Source: Phycisphaerales bacterium (GTDB lineage Bacteria; Planctomycetota; Phycisphaerae; Phycisphaerales; UBA1924). From it: DNA of 64,000 bases. The position numbers and the translations under genes are program-made. Of this stretch, positions 19,331-27,938 are shown one piece after another. Location: positions 248,001 to 312,000 of the forward strand of contig JAJDDN010000002.1 of the NCBI GenBank assembly GCA_029260295.1. Reading direction: 5' to 3'. The notes below the pieces were generated by a model, which saw only the letters and a program-made list of their open reading frames with translations, did not search any database and was not told the origin of the DNA. Each line of letters opens with the position of its first letter. Within the stretch, counting starts at the first letter, position 1.

Positions 19331-21052
19331 ATGAGTCTGCTATCCGCAATCCACATCGCCAACTCGGCTCTCGCCACCTCACAGATCGGTCTGCAGGTCA
19401 CGAGTCAGAACCTTGCAAACGCCGCGACCCCAGGATACACCCGCCAGGTCGCCCTCATGCAAGCCGTCCGAGGCCGCACCAACGACCCATTCATGATCGG
19501 ATCGGGCGTAGGCATCAACGAGGTCCGTCGTCAAATCGACACCGCACTCCAGAGCCGCCTCTGGAACGCCCACTCCTCAGAGTTCGGCAACGCCCAGCAG
19601 CTCAATGTCTTCGGCCAGCTCGAAGCCCTCCTCAATGAAGGCACCGATTTCGACCTCTCCTCAGAACTCTCCTCATTCTTTAACTCGTGGTCCGAGGCCA
19701 CAACCGTCCTCGACTCCTCGGCCACCGTGACAAACCAAGGCCGCGCACTCTCTTCGTACATCCAGAACATCCGCAGCGACCTCGTTGATCAACGCGAGCA
19801 ACTCGAAAACCAGATCGACTCCCAGACAACCCAGGCCAACGCACTCTTCGATGAGATCGCCCAGATCAACGCAACCATCTCAAGCAGCGAATCCGGCCAA
19901 GGCCAAGCCGGAGCCCTGCGTGACCGCCGCGACCAGATCGTCACCGAACTCTCCCAGCTCATGGAAATCACCGCCGTCGAAACAAACCAAGGCGGTTTCG
20001 ACATCTTCGTCGGATCAACCCCAATCGTCCAGGGCAATCTCTCAAGAGGTGTCCAGATCGACCGCAGGACCGTAGGCAGTACCGTAAGTGTCACGGTCAA
20101 CACCGCCGACAACAACGACACCCTCGCCGTCACCTCAGGCTCCATCGGCGGGCTCCTGAGCTCACGCGACGGCGCCATCGACCAGACCATCTCCAAACTC
20201 GACGACATCGCCGCAAACCTCATCTTCGAAGTCAACAAAATCCATTCCACAGGCATCAACGAAGACTGGCTCACCACCTCTCTTGGAACCCTCCAAGTCA
20301 GCGCGGCCAATCAATCACTCCCCCTCAACGACCCCGCCAACAACAACCTCGCGGATCTGCCATACGCCCCATCCAACGGCGGCTTCTTCGTCAACATCCG
20401 GAACGAGGACACCGGAACCTCGGATCAAATCTGGGTCCCCGTCGATCTCGACGGCATCGACACACTCGGTGCCGCGAGCGTTGCCGATGACACCAGCGCC
20501 GAAGATATCCGCGGCGCCATCGACGCAATCCCAGGCCTCACCGCATCCTTTGACTCTTCAGGCCGTCTAGATATTAACGCAAGCACCGGGTTCTCCTTCT
20601 CCTTCTCAGAAGATTCCTCCGGAGCACTGGCAACCCTCGGGGTCAACACCTACTTCGAAGGCACCGACGCCACAAACATTGCGGTCCGTGATGATCTCAC
20701 CGTCATGATGGGCCGACTAGCCCCCGACGGCTCATTCAGCGCAAACGGAAACGCACTCCTGCTCGGAGACCTCGGCAACCAAACCGTAGACGCACTGGGC
20801 GGACACAGCATCTCACAGTTCTGGGGCATCCAAACCCAGGATATCGCCGTCCAAACAAGCTCCGCCCGAACCCAAGCGGATTCCGCATTCCTCGTCCGCC
20901 AAAGCCTCGACGGCCAACGCGCCTCGGTCTCGGGTGTCAGCATCGACGAAGAGTCCATCAACCTCCTCACCTACCAGCGTCAATACCAAGGCGCCGCACA
21001 GGTGATCACCGCCGCTCAGGAGATGTTCGACACACTGCTCTCAATCGTCTAA
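19331..21052 (+). CDS. flgK: Flagellar hook-associated protein 1
   Basis: A 573-residue secreted structural protein forming the first hook-filament junction ring. The N-terminus (SLLSAIHIANSALATSQIGLQVTSQNLANAATPGYTRQ) is the classical FlgK D0 domain with the ANAATPGYTRQ motif. The C-terminus (VSGVSIDEESINLLTYQRQYQGAAQVITAAQEMFDTLLSIV) is the matching D0 helix. A strong ribosome site (AAGGAAGGAG) precedes the ATG. It follows its likely chaperone FlgN and precedes flgL. Length is normal for the family. Confidence 0.97.
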   Translation: MSLLSAIHIANSALATSQIGLQVTSQNLANAATPGYTRQVALMQAVRGRTNDPFMIGSGVGINEVRRQIDTALQSRLWNAHSSEFGNAQQLNVFGQLEALLNEGTDFDLSSELSSFFNSWSEATTVLDSSATVTNQGRALSSYIQNIRSDLVDQREQLENQIDSQTTQANALFDEIAQINATISSSESGQGQAGALRDRRDQIVTELSQLMEITAVETNQGGFDIFVGSTPIVQGNLSRGVQIDRRTVGSTVSVTVNTADNNDTLAVTSGSIGGLLSSRDGAIDQTISKLDDIAANLIFEVNKIHSTGINEDWLTTSLGTLQVSAANQSLPLNDPANNNLADLPYAPSNGGFFVNIRNEDTGTSDQIWVPVDLDGIDTLGAASVADDTSAEDIRGAIDAIPGLTASFDSSGRLDINASTGFSFSFSEDSSGALATLGVNTYFEGTDATNIAVRDDLTVMMGRLAPDGSFSANGNALLLGDLGNQTVDALGGHSISQFWGIQTQDIAVQTSSARTQADSAFLVRQSLDGQRASVSGVSIDEESINLLTYQRQYQGAAQVITAAQEMFDTLLSIV

Positions 21053-21082
21053 CACACGCATCAGCATCAACGGAAAATACCC

Positions 21083-23134
21083 ATGTCAAGCTTCCCAACC
21101 TCATACTCCCGTGCCCCCTCGCTCATGTTCACCATGCAGAGCCTCAGCAACATCAACGCGACCAATATCGCGATCGGCCGCCTCTCCAATCAGCTCGCTA
21201 CAGGACTCGATATCCTCCGCCCATCGGACGATCCAATCCGCAGTGCAACAATCTCCACACTCGACACCCGCATCGAAAGCACCAACCAACTTCTCAAAAA
21301 TCTCAACTTCGCCGACAGCTCCATTGGCACACTTGATCAGGTCCTCGCCGATGCAAAGAATCTGATCGATGAAGCCGCCTCCATCGCTTCCTCACAAATT
21401 AACTCAGACCCAGAAACGCGTGAGGGCCAAGCCGTCATTATCGATTCACTCATCGATTCGCTCTTCTCACTGGCCAACCAAGAATCAATGCTCGGCCATG
21501 TCTTCGGAGGCTCGGCCCCAGGTCGCCAACCAATCATCTACGACCGGGGCGCCTACCGCTTCGTCGGAGAACTCGGCGGCCTCACCGCCGCACTCGGCAC
21601 CGCCTCCAATGTCCCCCTTACCCTCGGCGTAGGAAGCGCTATCGGCGAACTCTCAGACCGCATGGACGGCATCGTAAATCTCAACCCCGGTCTCACACCC
21701 GACACACTCCTCTCTGATCTCAACGGAGCAAACAGCGACGGCGTCAACGCCGGGACCATCGAGTTCAGTTTCAGCGGGGGCCAGGTCGCACAGATCGACC
21801 TCACCGGCTCAGTCACCGTCGGCGATGTCATCGACAAACTCAACGCCGCCGTCCAGCAATACGAAACCGATCAAGCCGTCACCGTGCTGGGCCCCAACGC
21901 TTTCTCCATTAGCGGCGGTTCAATCAGCGCCGACATCCCCGCAGGCACCCTCGCCTTCACCGACATGACAGGCTCTTCAATCGCCTCGGATCTCGGACTC
22001 ACCAACAACGCCGCTGTGCCCTTCTCAGCCGCCAATCCAAACGGGCAAGATCTCCAAGCCAACCTCACATGGACCTCATCAATCGCGTCCATGACAGGGC
22101 TCGGAGGCTCACCCCTCGGCTCAATCCAACTCACCAACAATGGCGCTACGCACACCATCGATCTCTCGGGCGCCCAGACCCTCGCCGACATCAAAAGTGC
22201 CATCGAATCAGGAAATACGGGCGTCCGCGTCATGATTTCCGAAGACAAACAATCAATCAACATCTTCACCGAAAGCGCCGGTACACAAACACACGCGATG
22301 TCAATCTCAGAAGCCATCGGCGGCGGTGGGACCGCAGAACTCCTCGGCATCAGAACTCTCTCAACCAACACCAGAATCAGTGTTTTCAATGACGGCGACG
22401 GCGTCGAAGTCATCTCAGGACGCACCGACCCCCTCACTGGGCTTGTAGACCCTACCCTCAATACAGACTTCGAGATCAAACTCGGGGATGGCTTCGTCAT
22501 CAGCATCGACCTGAGCGACTCCGACATCACAACGGTCGGCACGCTCGTCGCATCAATCAACTCTCAAGCCGACGCCCAACTCACTGCCGCATCTAGACCT
22601 ACAACCGATTTCGAAGCCAACATGGGTGCAATCACCAACGGCATCGAGTTCACTCAGCCCGCCACGATTGCCTCAAGCGGCGCAATCGGTATTCGTCCGC
22701 TCAACAACTCCCAAGCCGCCGAACAACTCGGACTCATGGACGGCAAATCCGGCGGTTCAAATGTACTTTTCCGCTCAGAAGACCGCGCCACCATCCGTGT
22801 CAACAACCTTTTCTCCCATCTTCTGGACCTTTCGGCGGCACTCAAAGACGACGACACCTTTGGCATCGAACTTGCGACAAAGAGACTTGGATTCAGCCAG
22901 GATCATGTGATCCAAGCAAGATCCACCGTCGGCGGCTACGCCCGGCGGATCGGCGACGAATCCCGTCGCCAGGAAGATCGGATTGTCTTTGACGAGGCCG
23001 TCCGTTCACAGCTCCGAGATTTGGACTACGCGTCCGCCTCCACGGAGTTCTCGCAACTGCAACTGCAGTTGCAAGCAGGGCTTACCGTTGCGTCCCAGAC
23101 GCAGCAGCTCACCCTGCTCGACTTCCTCGGATAG
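21083..23134 (+). CDS. flgL: Flagellar hook-associated protein 3, extended
   Basis: A 683-residue hook-filament junction protein. The N-terminal D0/D1 helices (IAIGRLSNQLATGLDILRPSDDP) and C-terminal helices (LDYASASTEFSQLQLQLQAGLTVASQTQQLTLLDFLG) are those of FlgL/flagellin. FlgL is often 300-400 residues; here a central insertion of about 300 residues (~150-560) rich in Gly, Ser and Thr is present. That insertion is likely a surface-exposed variable domain. The ribosome site is weak (CGGAAAA). It is the last structural gene before fliW. Confidence 0.93.
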   Translation: MSSFPTSYSRAPSLMFTMQSLSNINATNIAIGRLSNQLATGLDILRPSDDPIRSATISTLDTRIESTNQLLKNLNFADSSIGTLDQVLADAKNLIDEAASIASSQINSDPETREGQAVIIDSLIDSLFSLANQESMLGHVFGGSAPGRQPIIYDRGAYRFVGELGGLTAALGTASNVPLTLGVGSAIGELSDRMDGIVNLNPGLTPDTLLSDLNGANSDGVNAGTIEFSFSGGQVAQIDLTGSVTVGDVIDKLNAAVQQYETDQAVTVLGPNAFSISGGSISADIPAGTLAFTDMTGSSIASDLGLTNNAAVPFSAANPNGQDLQANLTWTSSIASMTGLGGSPLGSIQLTNNGATHTIDLSGAQTLADIKSAIESGNTGVRVMISEDKQSINIFTESAGTQTHAMSISEAIGGGGTAELLGIRTLSTNTRISVFNDGDGVEVISGRTDPLTGLVDPTLNTDFEIKLGDGFVISIDLSDSDITTVGTLVASINSQADAQLTAASRPTTDFEANMGAITNGIEFTQPATIASSGAIGIRPLNNSQAAEQLGLMDGKSGGSNVLFRSEDRATIRVNNLFSHLLDLSAALKDDDTFGIELATKRLGFSQDHVIQARSTVGGYARRIGDESRRQEDRIVFDEAVRSQLRDLDYASASTEFSQLQLQLQAGLTVASQTQQLTLLDFLG

Positions 23135-23297
23135 CCGAGGAGTCACAAACGCCCGACCCGGTCAACGCCGGGAACGGAGATTGGATCGAGAGCCCACTCG
23201 CAGTCGGTCGCGAGAGGGTCTCAAGACAGGATGTCGCCCGGTATGGATACCGGCGTCGATCCGAACTTGACCTGACCGACAATCGGAGCGCACAACA
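23135..23297 (+). promoter_or_regulatory. fliW leader with two GGA-loop hairpins (putative CsrA sites)
   Basis: This 163-base gap between flgL and fliW holds two adjacent small hairpins that each present GGA in the loop. The first is GACA-GGA-TGTC at 23225-23235. The second is CCGGTA-TGGA-TACCGG at 23238-23253. GGA in a hairpin loop is the known recognition element of CsrA. An AACGGAG motif at ~23173 and the CGGAG ribosome site at 23284-23288 add further matches. The csrA gene is immediately downstream of fliW. Binding is inferred, not shown. Confidence 0.55.
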
Positions 23298-23741
23298 ATG
23301 GAAGTGCGAACGACAAGATTTGGAGTAATCGATATCGCGGAGGACCGCGTGATTACCTTCCCCGAGGGTCTCCTTGGTTTCGGCGACAGGAATCGCTTCT
23401 GTCTGCTACAACCAGGTGACGACGCCTGTTTCTTCTGGCTCCAGTGCCTGGACGACCCGAACCTCGCGTTCGTCGTCACCGACCCAACCTTCTTCGAGCA
23501 GGATTACTCAGTCCCCATCCGCCCAGAGCAGATGTCCGGACTCAATATCCAAAAACTCGAAGACGCACAGGTCTTTGTCATCGTCAACAAAATCGATGAC
23601 CAGCTCACCGGCAACTTCCAGGGACCGTTGATCATCAACACCATGGAAAAACTCGGAGAACAGATCGTGCTCTCAGACAAACGGTGGACCACCAGGCACC
23701 CGCTCATGCGTGTTGCTGACACATCCACCCAGATCGCCTAG
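23298..23741 (+). CDS. fliW: Flagellar assembly factor FliW
   Basis: A 147-residue cytoplasmic protein. In Bacillus and Campylobacter, FliW binds either flagellin or CsrA, so free flagellin frees CsrA to block flagellin translation. The family opening (MEVRTTRFGVIDIAEDRVITFPEGLLGFGDRNRFCLL) and the motif FFWLQCLDDPNLAFVVTDP are clear. The gene lies directly before csrA and two flagellin genes, the canonical partner set. The ribosome site CGGAG is nine bases upstream. Length is normal. Confidence 0.95.
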   Translation: MEVRTTRFGVIDIAEDRVITFPEGLLGFGDRNRFCLLQPGDDACFFWLQCLDDPNLAFVVTDPTFFEQDYSVPIRPEQMSGLNIQKLEDAQVFVIVNKIDDQLTGNFQGPLIINTMEKLGEQIVLSDKRWTTRHPLMRVADTSTQIA

Positions 23742-23911
23742 ATCCCACAAAGATCGAAGCACGGGGTATATCAGACCGCTCCAGGCACGATGAGTGCCGA
23801 GTGATTGGTATACCAACTACACCGGGGCTCTATCAGTTGGTCCCGGTCTCAAGAGACTCTTCCGCTTGGTGCATATGCACCGGGCTGGATTCGTGTGCAA
23901 GGAGTTGACGC
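23742..23911 (+). promoter_or_regulatory. csrA upstream region with palindromes
   Basis: The 170-base gap between fliW and csrA contains several inverted repeats. They are GGCAC-n5-GTGCC (about 23780-23794), TTGGTATACCAA (about 23807-23818), and a perfect 14-base palindrome GGTGCATATGCACC at 23868-23881. The last lies about 30 bases before the csrA start. They could be an operator or form leader structure; nothing in the sequence identifies the regulator. The csrA ribosome site (AAGGAG) follows. Confidence 0.35.
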
Positions 23912-24280
23912 ATGCTTGTGCTCTCAAGGCAGCGCGACGAGACAATCATGATCGGGGATGAGATTGAAATCTCAGTCGTCGATATCCGAGGCGACAAAGT
24001 ACGCCTGGGTATCAACGCCCCGACCAGAATTGCGGTTCACCGCAAGGAAGTCTACGACGCGATCAAGAGAGAAAATACCGACGCCGCAAGGCTCGGGTCC
24101 ACCGACCTCGACACGCTCGCCCAAACAATTAAGCCAGGGCCGGCAAGACGAGGACAACGGACAAATAATCTCATTACATCATCAGCAGCAATCACGCTGC
24201 CCACAACAAAGGTGAACCCGGCTAACGAGCTCACCAATACCATTCCCAATGAATCTTCATCGAAGAAAGACACCGCTTAA
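23912..24280 (+). CDS. csrA: Carbon storage regulator CsrA with C-terminal extension
   Basis: An RNA-binding dimer that blocks or alters translation at AnGGA sites. Residues 1-50 are the standard five-strand fold ([20 protein letters not shown]...[18 protein letters not shown]) with the key N-terminal LSR and the RIAVHR segment carrying the RNA-contacting Arg. The whole protein is 122 residues, about twice the usual ~60-70. The added tail (~60-122) is Thr/Asn/Ser-rich with a basic patch (PARRGQR) and looks disordered. In FliW-containing bacteria, FliW contacts the CsrA C-terminal extension, so the tail may matter for that. A strong ribosome site (AAGGAG) supports the start. Confidence 0.93.
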   Translation: MLVLSRQRDETIMIGDEIEISVVDIRGDKVRLGINAPTRIAVHRKEVYDAIKRENTDAARLGSTDLDTLAQTIKPGPARRGQRTNNLITSSAAITLPTTKVNPANELTNTIPNESSSKKDTA

Positions 24281-24289
24281 CCCCCCGCA

Positions 24290-24333
24290 CCTGTAAAAAT
24301 AACTACAGGACCGCAACCAGCAATCACGGAGGA
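24290..24333 (+). promoter_or_regulatory. Flagellin 1 translation-start region with paired CsrA motifs
   Basis: Before the first flagellin start, a hairpin CCTGTA-n8-TACAGG (24290-24309) is followed by two AnGGA motifs. ACAGGA lies at 24305-24310 and ACGGAGG at 24326-24332, the latter being the ribosome site itself. The spacing of about 16 bases between GGA cores is in the range a CsrA dimer can bridge. This predicts CsrA repression of flagellin translation, relieved by FliW. It is inference from sequence and neighbours. Confidence 0.55.
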
Positions 24334-24338
24334 TTGCC

Positions 24339-25895
24339 ATGACACGGATTAATACAAATGTCTCAAGTATGATCGCTCGCCAGAACTTAAATCGTTCAGG
24401 TGACGACCTTCAGGTCAGGCTCGAACGACTCTCAACAGGACTGAGAATCAACCGAGGCCGAGACGATCCCGCAGGGATGATCATCTCAGAACGAATCAGC
24501 ACAGAGCTCAAAGGCATCGAGCAAGCCATCGCAAACTCGCAACGCGCAAGCTCCGTGATCGCAACAACTGAAGGCTCGTTGACCGAAATCAACGACCTCC
24601 TCAACTCGATCAAATCGCTCACCGTCGAGGCCGCCAACTCAGGTGCCATCTCAGACGAAGAACGAGACGCCAACCAGCTGCAGATCGATTCGGCCATCCA
24701 GTCCATCACCAGGATCTCAAACACCGCCTCCTTCGGCGGCCAAAAGCTCCTCGATGGATCACTCGGCTACATCACCTCGGGCATCGCCGTCTCCACCATC
24801 ACAAAGAGCAGCATCACCGCAGCCAGCTTTATCAATGCAGGCTCAGTGAATGTCTCAGTCGATGTCATCGCTTCAGCACAGAAAGCATCCCTCTATCTAA
24901 ACGGCGATAACAGCGCCCTGGTTGGGCCGCCGCTCAATGGCATCATCGTCTCAGCGACCACCATCCAGGTACGAGGCCCGCTCGGTGTTCGAGAAATCGA
25001 CATCGTTTCTGGCACAATCTTTGCCGATGTAGCAGCAAGTATTAACGCTCTCACTGGATTAACCGGTGTCACAGCCCAGCTTGTATCCGGTGCCGACTCA
25101 TCATCGGGGCTTGTGTTCCAGTCTTCAGGATATGGATCAAACAACTTTGTCTCAGTCGAACGATTGGACAAGCCAGCTACTGCCACAGACGACAACTTCA
25201 ATACATTCAAGATTGACGCAGATGCCGATGTCCCCGTAGATATATGGGGTGCAACGCTCGTCTCAGCGACCCGCGATGAGGGCCGCGATGTCTCGGCACT
25301 CATCAACGGCAATGTCGCCAGCGGAAACGGCCTCCAAGTCTCCATCGGATCGCCATCCCTTGCCCTCAAACTCGACCTCGCAGAAGGGTACGCAACAGTC
25401 CCAGGCGACCCAGTCACCACCTTCGACATCACCGGCGGCGGCTCGCTCTACCAACTCGGACCAACCGTCAACGCACTTCAACAGTCCAATATCGGTATCC
25501 AGTCCACTTCCTCCGAATCCCTCGGCGGCGTGTTCAAAAACGGTATAGCCAACTTCCTCTCCTCCCTCCAGACAGGCAAAGCCAACTCCCTTGCCGCAGC
25601 GGATAACAGCCGGGACTACTCAACCCTCTCAGAAATCGTCGACGCCTCCATCGACGAGATCTCAATCCTCCGAGGCCGCCTCGGTGCCTTTGAACGCAAT
25701 GTCCTCGATGCCAACTCCCGATCATTGCAGGGAGCCTTCGAGAACCTGACAGCGTCCCAGAGCCTTATCCGAGACGCCGACTTCGCGCTCGAATCTTCAG
25801 AAATGACCCGTGCCCAGATCCTCCAATCCTCAGGCATCTCCGTCCTCTCCCTGGCCAACCAGCAATCCCAGCAGGTCCTCCAACTCCTCGGATAG
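24339..25895 (+). CDS. fliC: Flagellin (first copy)
   Basis: A 518-residue filament subunit, exported through the flagellar machinery. The N-terminal D0/D1 region (TRINTNVSSMIARQNLNRSGDDLQVRLERLSTGLRINRGRDDPAG) and C-terminal helices (LIRDADFALESSEMTRAQILQSSGISVLSLANQQSQQVLQLLG) are canonical. The middle ~200 residues are variable. It shares most of its ends with the second flagellin 340 bases downstream, but the two differ in the centre. A good ribosome site, which is also a CsrA-like motif (CACGGAGG), is six bases upstream. A rho-independent terminator follows, so it is transcribed separately from copy two. Confidence 0.97.
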   Translation: MTRINTNVSSMIARQNLNRSGDDLQVRLERLSTGLRINRGRDDPAGMIISERISTELKGIEQAIANSQRASSVIATTEGSLTEINDLLNSIKSLTVEAANSGAISDEERDANQLQIDSAIQSITRISNTASFGGQKLLDGSLGYITSGIAVSTITKSSITAASFINAGSVNVSVDVIASAQKASLYLNGDNSALVGPPLNGIIVSATTIQVRGPLGVREIDIVSGTIFADVAASINALTGLTGVTAQLVSGADSSSGLVFQSSGYGSNNFVSVERLDKPATATDDNFNTFKIDADADVPVDIWGATLVSATRDEGRDVSALINGNVASGNGLQVSIGSPSLALKLDLAEGYATVPGDPVTTFDITGGGSLYQLGPTVNALQQSNIGIQSTSSESLGGVFKNGIANFLSSLQTGKANSLAAADNSRDYSTLSEIVDASIDEISILRGRLGAFERNVLDANSRSLQGAFENLTASQSLIRDADFALESSEMTRAQILQSSGISVLSLANQQSQQVLQLLG

Positions 25896-25927
25896 CCTTT
25901 ATATAGATAAAAATTCAAAGACCCCAC

Positions 25928-25950
25928 AACCCCTCTTTGAGGGGTTTTTT
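25928..25950 (+). terminator. Terminator after flagellin 1
   Basis: An eight-base-pair stem (AACCCCTC / GAGGGGTT) with a three-base loop is followed by six T. It lies 33 bases after the flagellin 1 stop. Confidence 0.9.
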
Positions 25951-26034
25951 ATGCGATCAATGGTGATAACGCCCCTTTCAGTCCCTCTGACGGTCTAATT
26001 CAACAATAAATTGATTGAGATCCTACGACTGGAC

Positions 26035-26062
26035 TAAACCCGACTCAAATCTTCGCCGATCC
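26035..26062 (+). promoter_or_regulatory. Candidate sigma-28 (FliA) promoter for flagellin 2
   Basis: TAAA at 26035-26038 and GCCGATCC at 26055-26062 match the flagellar sigma-28 consensus TAAA-n15-GCCGATAA, with a spacer of 16 and the last two bases different. It lies after the flagellin 1 terminator and about 170 bases before the flagellin 2 start, giving a leader of roughly 160 bases. Late flagellar genes are the usual targets of this sigma factor. Confidence 0.6.
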
Positions 26063-26232
26063 GTGAATCGTCGTCCGGGTGTGTACCCGGATGGAAGGTC
26101 AGCTTTGCGATACACCAATCGCAAGCACGCCAAGCCGGGAACACCGGCAAGGCAAATCGGGCGGCTAAGGAAAGTCACCCGTTCAATGGACCCCGGCAGT
26201 TTGCCCGGGGATAACACGGAGGTTGTCAGCCA
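26063..26232 (+). promoter_or_regulatory. Structured flagellin 2 leader with four AnGGA motifs
   Basis: The long leader contains hairpins CCGGGT-gtgt-ACCCGG (26075-26090), GCCGG-n5-CCGGC (about 26133-26147) and CCCCGG-n8-CCGGGG (26191-26210). AnGGA motifs occur at 26091-26095, 26167-26171, 26186-26190 and 26216-26220. The last is part of the ribosome site, and two of the others abut hairpins. The arrangement suggests multi-site CsrA binding. The ribosome site is ten bases from the ATG. Confidence 0.5.
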
Positions 26233-27741
26233 ATGACACGCATCAACACAAATGTTTCATCAATGATCGCACAGAATGTGCTCGGTCGCAACAACAAAAA
26301 CCTCGGCGTCGCTCTCGAACGCCTTTCCACCGGTCTCCGGATCAACCGTGGTAAGGATGACCCCGCCGGTCTGATCGCATCAGAAGCCCTGCGTTCAGAA
26401 AAAGCTGGCCTCAACGCAGCAATCGGCAACGCCGAACGCTCCGAGCAGGTCGTCAATATTGCAGAGGGCGGCCTCCAGGAAGTTTCAAACCTCCTGACCG
26501 AACTCCAGGGTCTCATCACCACATCGGCAAACTCCGCTGGTCTCTCGACCGAAGAGAAGCAGGCGAACCAGCTCCAGATCGACTCGATCCTGCAAACCAT
26601 CGACCGCGTCTCTGGCGCAACCGAGTTCCAGGGCTCGAAGCTCCTCAACGGCAACTTCGATTACCAAACCACCGGCGTCGCCGCAGGCGTCACCGACTTC
26701 GAAGTCCGTGGTGCAAAGCTTGACGGAACAAACAACCTTGCAGTTGATGCGATCGTTACCCTTTCGGCTCAGCAAGCAGGCCTCTACCTCTCACTCGGCG
26801 GCGGCATCGTTGACCTCACCGCAGCAACCGACTCCTTTGTCTTTGAAGTTGCTGGCTCCAAGGGATCACGCGAGTTCCAGTTCGCATCAGGTGCAACACT
26901 CGCACAGGTTACCGCAGCAGTCAACTCCTTCACAGATGTGACAGGTATCGTGGCATCGGCAGCAACAGCTGGCGTCGTCCTCCGGTCCAAAGAGTTTGGT
27001 TCAAACGAGTTCACTGAGGTGACCGTTGTTGACGATGGCAACATCGCAGCAGGCGACGGCATCCATGTAATGAGCACGACAGACTTCGATGTCATCCGTA
27101 CCGCAGCGGCCTCAACCTTCGCCCTCGCCACCAACGGCGTCCGCGACGAAGGCCAGGACATCGAAGGTTCCATCAATGGACTGACAGGCGTAGGAGTCGG
27201 CAAGACCCTCTCTGTCAACTCCGACTTCCTTGATGTCGCGTTTACACTCAACACAGCAACCTCTCAGGGATTGGGTGCCGTTGCAGCATTCACCATCACT
27301 GGTGGCGGTGCAGATTTCCAGCTCGCATCAGAAGTCAGCATTGCTGGCAAAGTGTCACTCGGAATCGGTGATCTCTCATCCCGTAAGCTCGGTGAGTCCT
27401 CACTCGGCTTCCTTGATGACCTCGCCGCAGGCAAGTCATTCAATGTTGTTGATGGGGCGAACCTCGATACCGCGCAGGAAATCGTTTCCAAAGCCATTAA
27501 TCAAGTCTCCTCGACGCGTGGCCGTCTCGGTGCCTTCCAGAAGAATGTTGTTGGTGCAACCCAGCGTTCACTCAGCACCGCTCTGGAAAACATCACCGCA
27601 GCAGAGTCCGTCATCCGTGACGCAGACTTCGCAGCAGAAACCGCAGCACTGACCCGGAATCAGGTCCTTGTCTCGGCATCCACCAATGTTCTGGCACTGT
27701 CCAACCAGTCGCCTCAGAATGTGCTCCAGCTCCTCGGTTAA
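26233..27741 (+). CDS. Flagellin (second copy)
   Basis: A 502-residue filament subunit closely related at both ends to the first copy (TRINTNVSSMIAQNVLGRNNKNLGVALERLSTGLRINRGKDDPAG; ...ITAAESVIRDADFAAETAALTRNQVLVSASTNVLALSNQ). Codon choice differs from its neighbours: more GGT, GTT and GCA codons and less third-position C, as expected for a very highly expressed gene. It has its own candidate sigma-28 promoter, a long structured leader and a strong terminator, so it is a single-gene unit. It may be the major filament protein. Confidence 0.97.
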   Translation: MTRINTNVSSMIAQNVLGRNNKNLGVALERLSTGLRINRGKDDPAGLIASEALRSEKAGLNAAIGNAERSEQVVNIAEGGLQEVSNLLTELQGLITTSANSAGLSTEEKQANQLQIDSILQTIDRVSGATEFQGSKLLNGNFDYQTTGVAAGVTDFEVRGAKLDGTNNLAVDAIVTLSAQQAGLYLSLGGGIVDLTAATDSFVFEVAGSKGSREFQFASGATLAQVTAAVNSFTDVTGIVASAATAGVVLRSKEFGSNEFTEVTVVDDGNIAAGDGIHVMSTTDFDVIRTAAASTFALATNGVRDEGQDIEGSINGLTGVGVGKTLSVNSDFLDVAFTLNTATSQGLGAVAAFTITGGGADFQLASEVSIAGKVSLGIGDLSSRKLGESSLGFLDDLAAGKSFNVVDGANLDTAQEIVSKAINQVSSTRGRLGAFQKNVVGATQRSLSTALENITAAESVIRDADFAAETAALTRNQVLVSASTNVLALSNQSPQNVLQLLG

Positions 27742-27787
27742 TCCCGAAAGTTGAAGCAAGGTTGACGCCTTCATAGAGCTGACCCTC

Positions 27788-27819
27788 AACGCCCCGGTCC
27801 TCACCGACCGGGGCGTTTT
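27788..27819 (+). terminator. Strong terminator after flagellin 2
   Basis: A twelve-base-pair GC-rich stem (AACGCCCCGGTC / GACCGGGGCGTT) with a six-base loop ends in TTTT. It lies about 47 bases after the flagellin 2 stop. Confidence 0.9.
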
Positions 27820-27938
27820 CGTGCGCTTCCCTCTTAAATTTCTGAAAGAATTTTTAAAGCTTCTCTACGCTGTCTCCAAGATTTACGCATGCCTACAATT
27901 AGTTTTCATTCTCATTGGCAATCAAAAAGGAATAAAGT

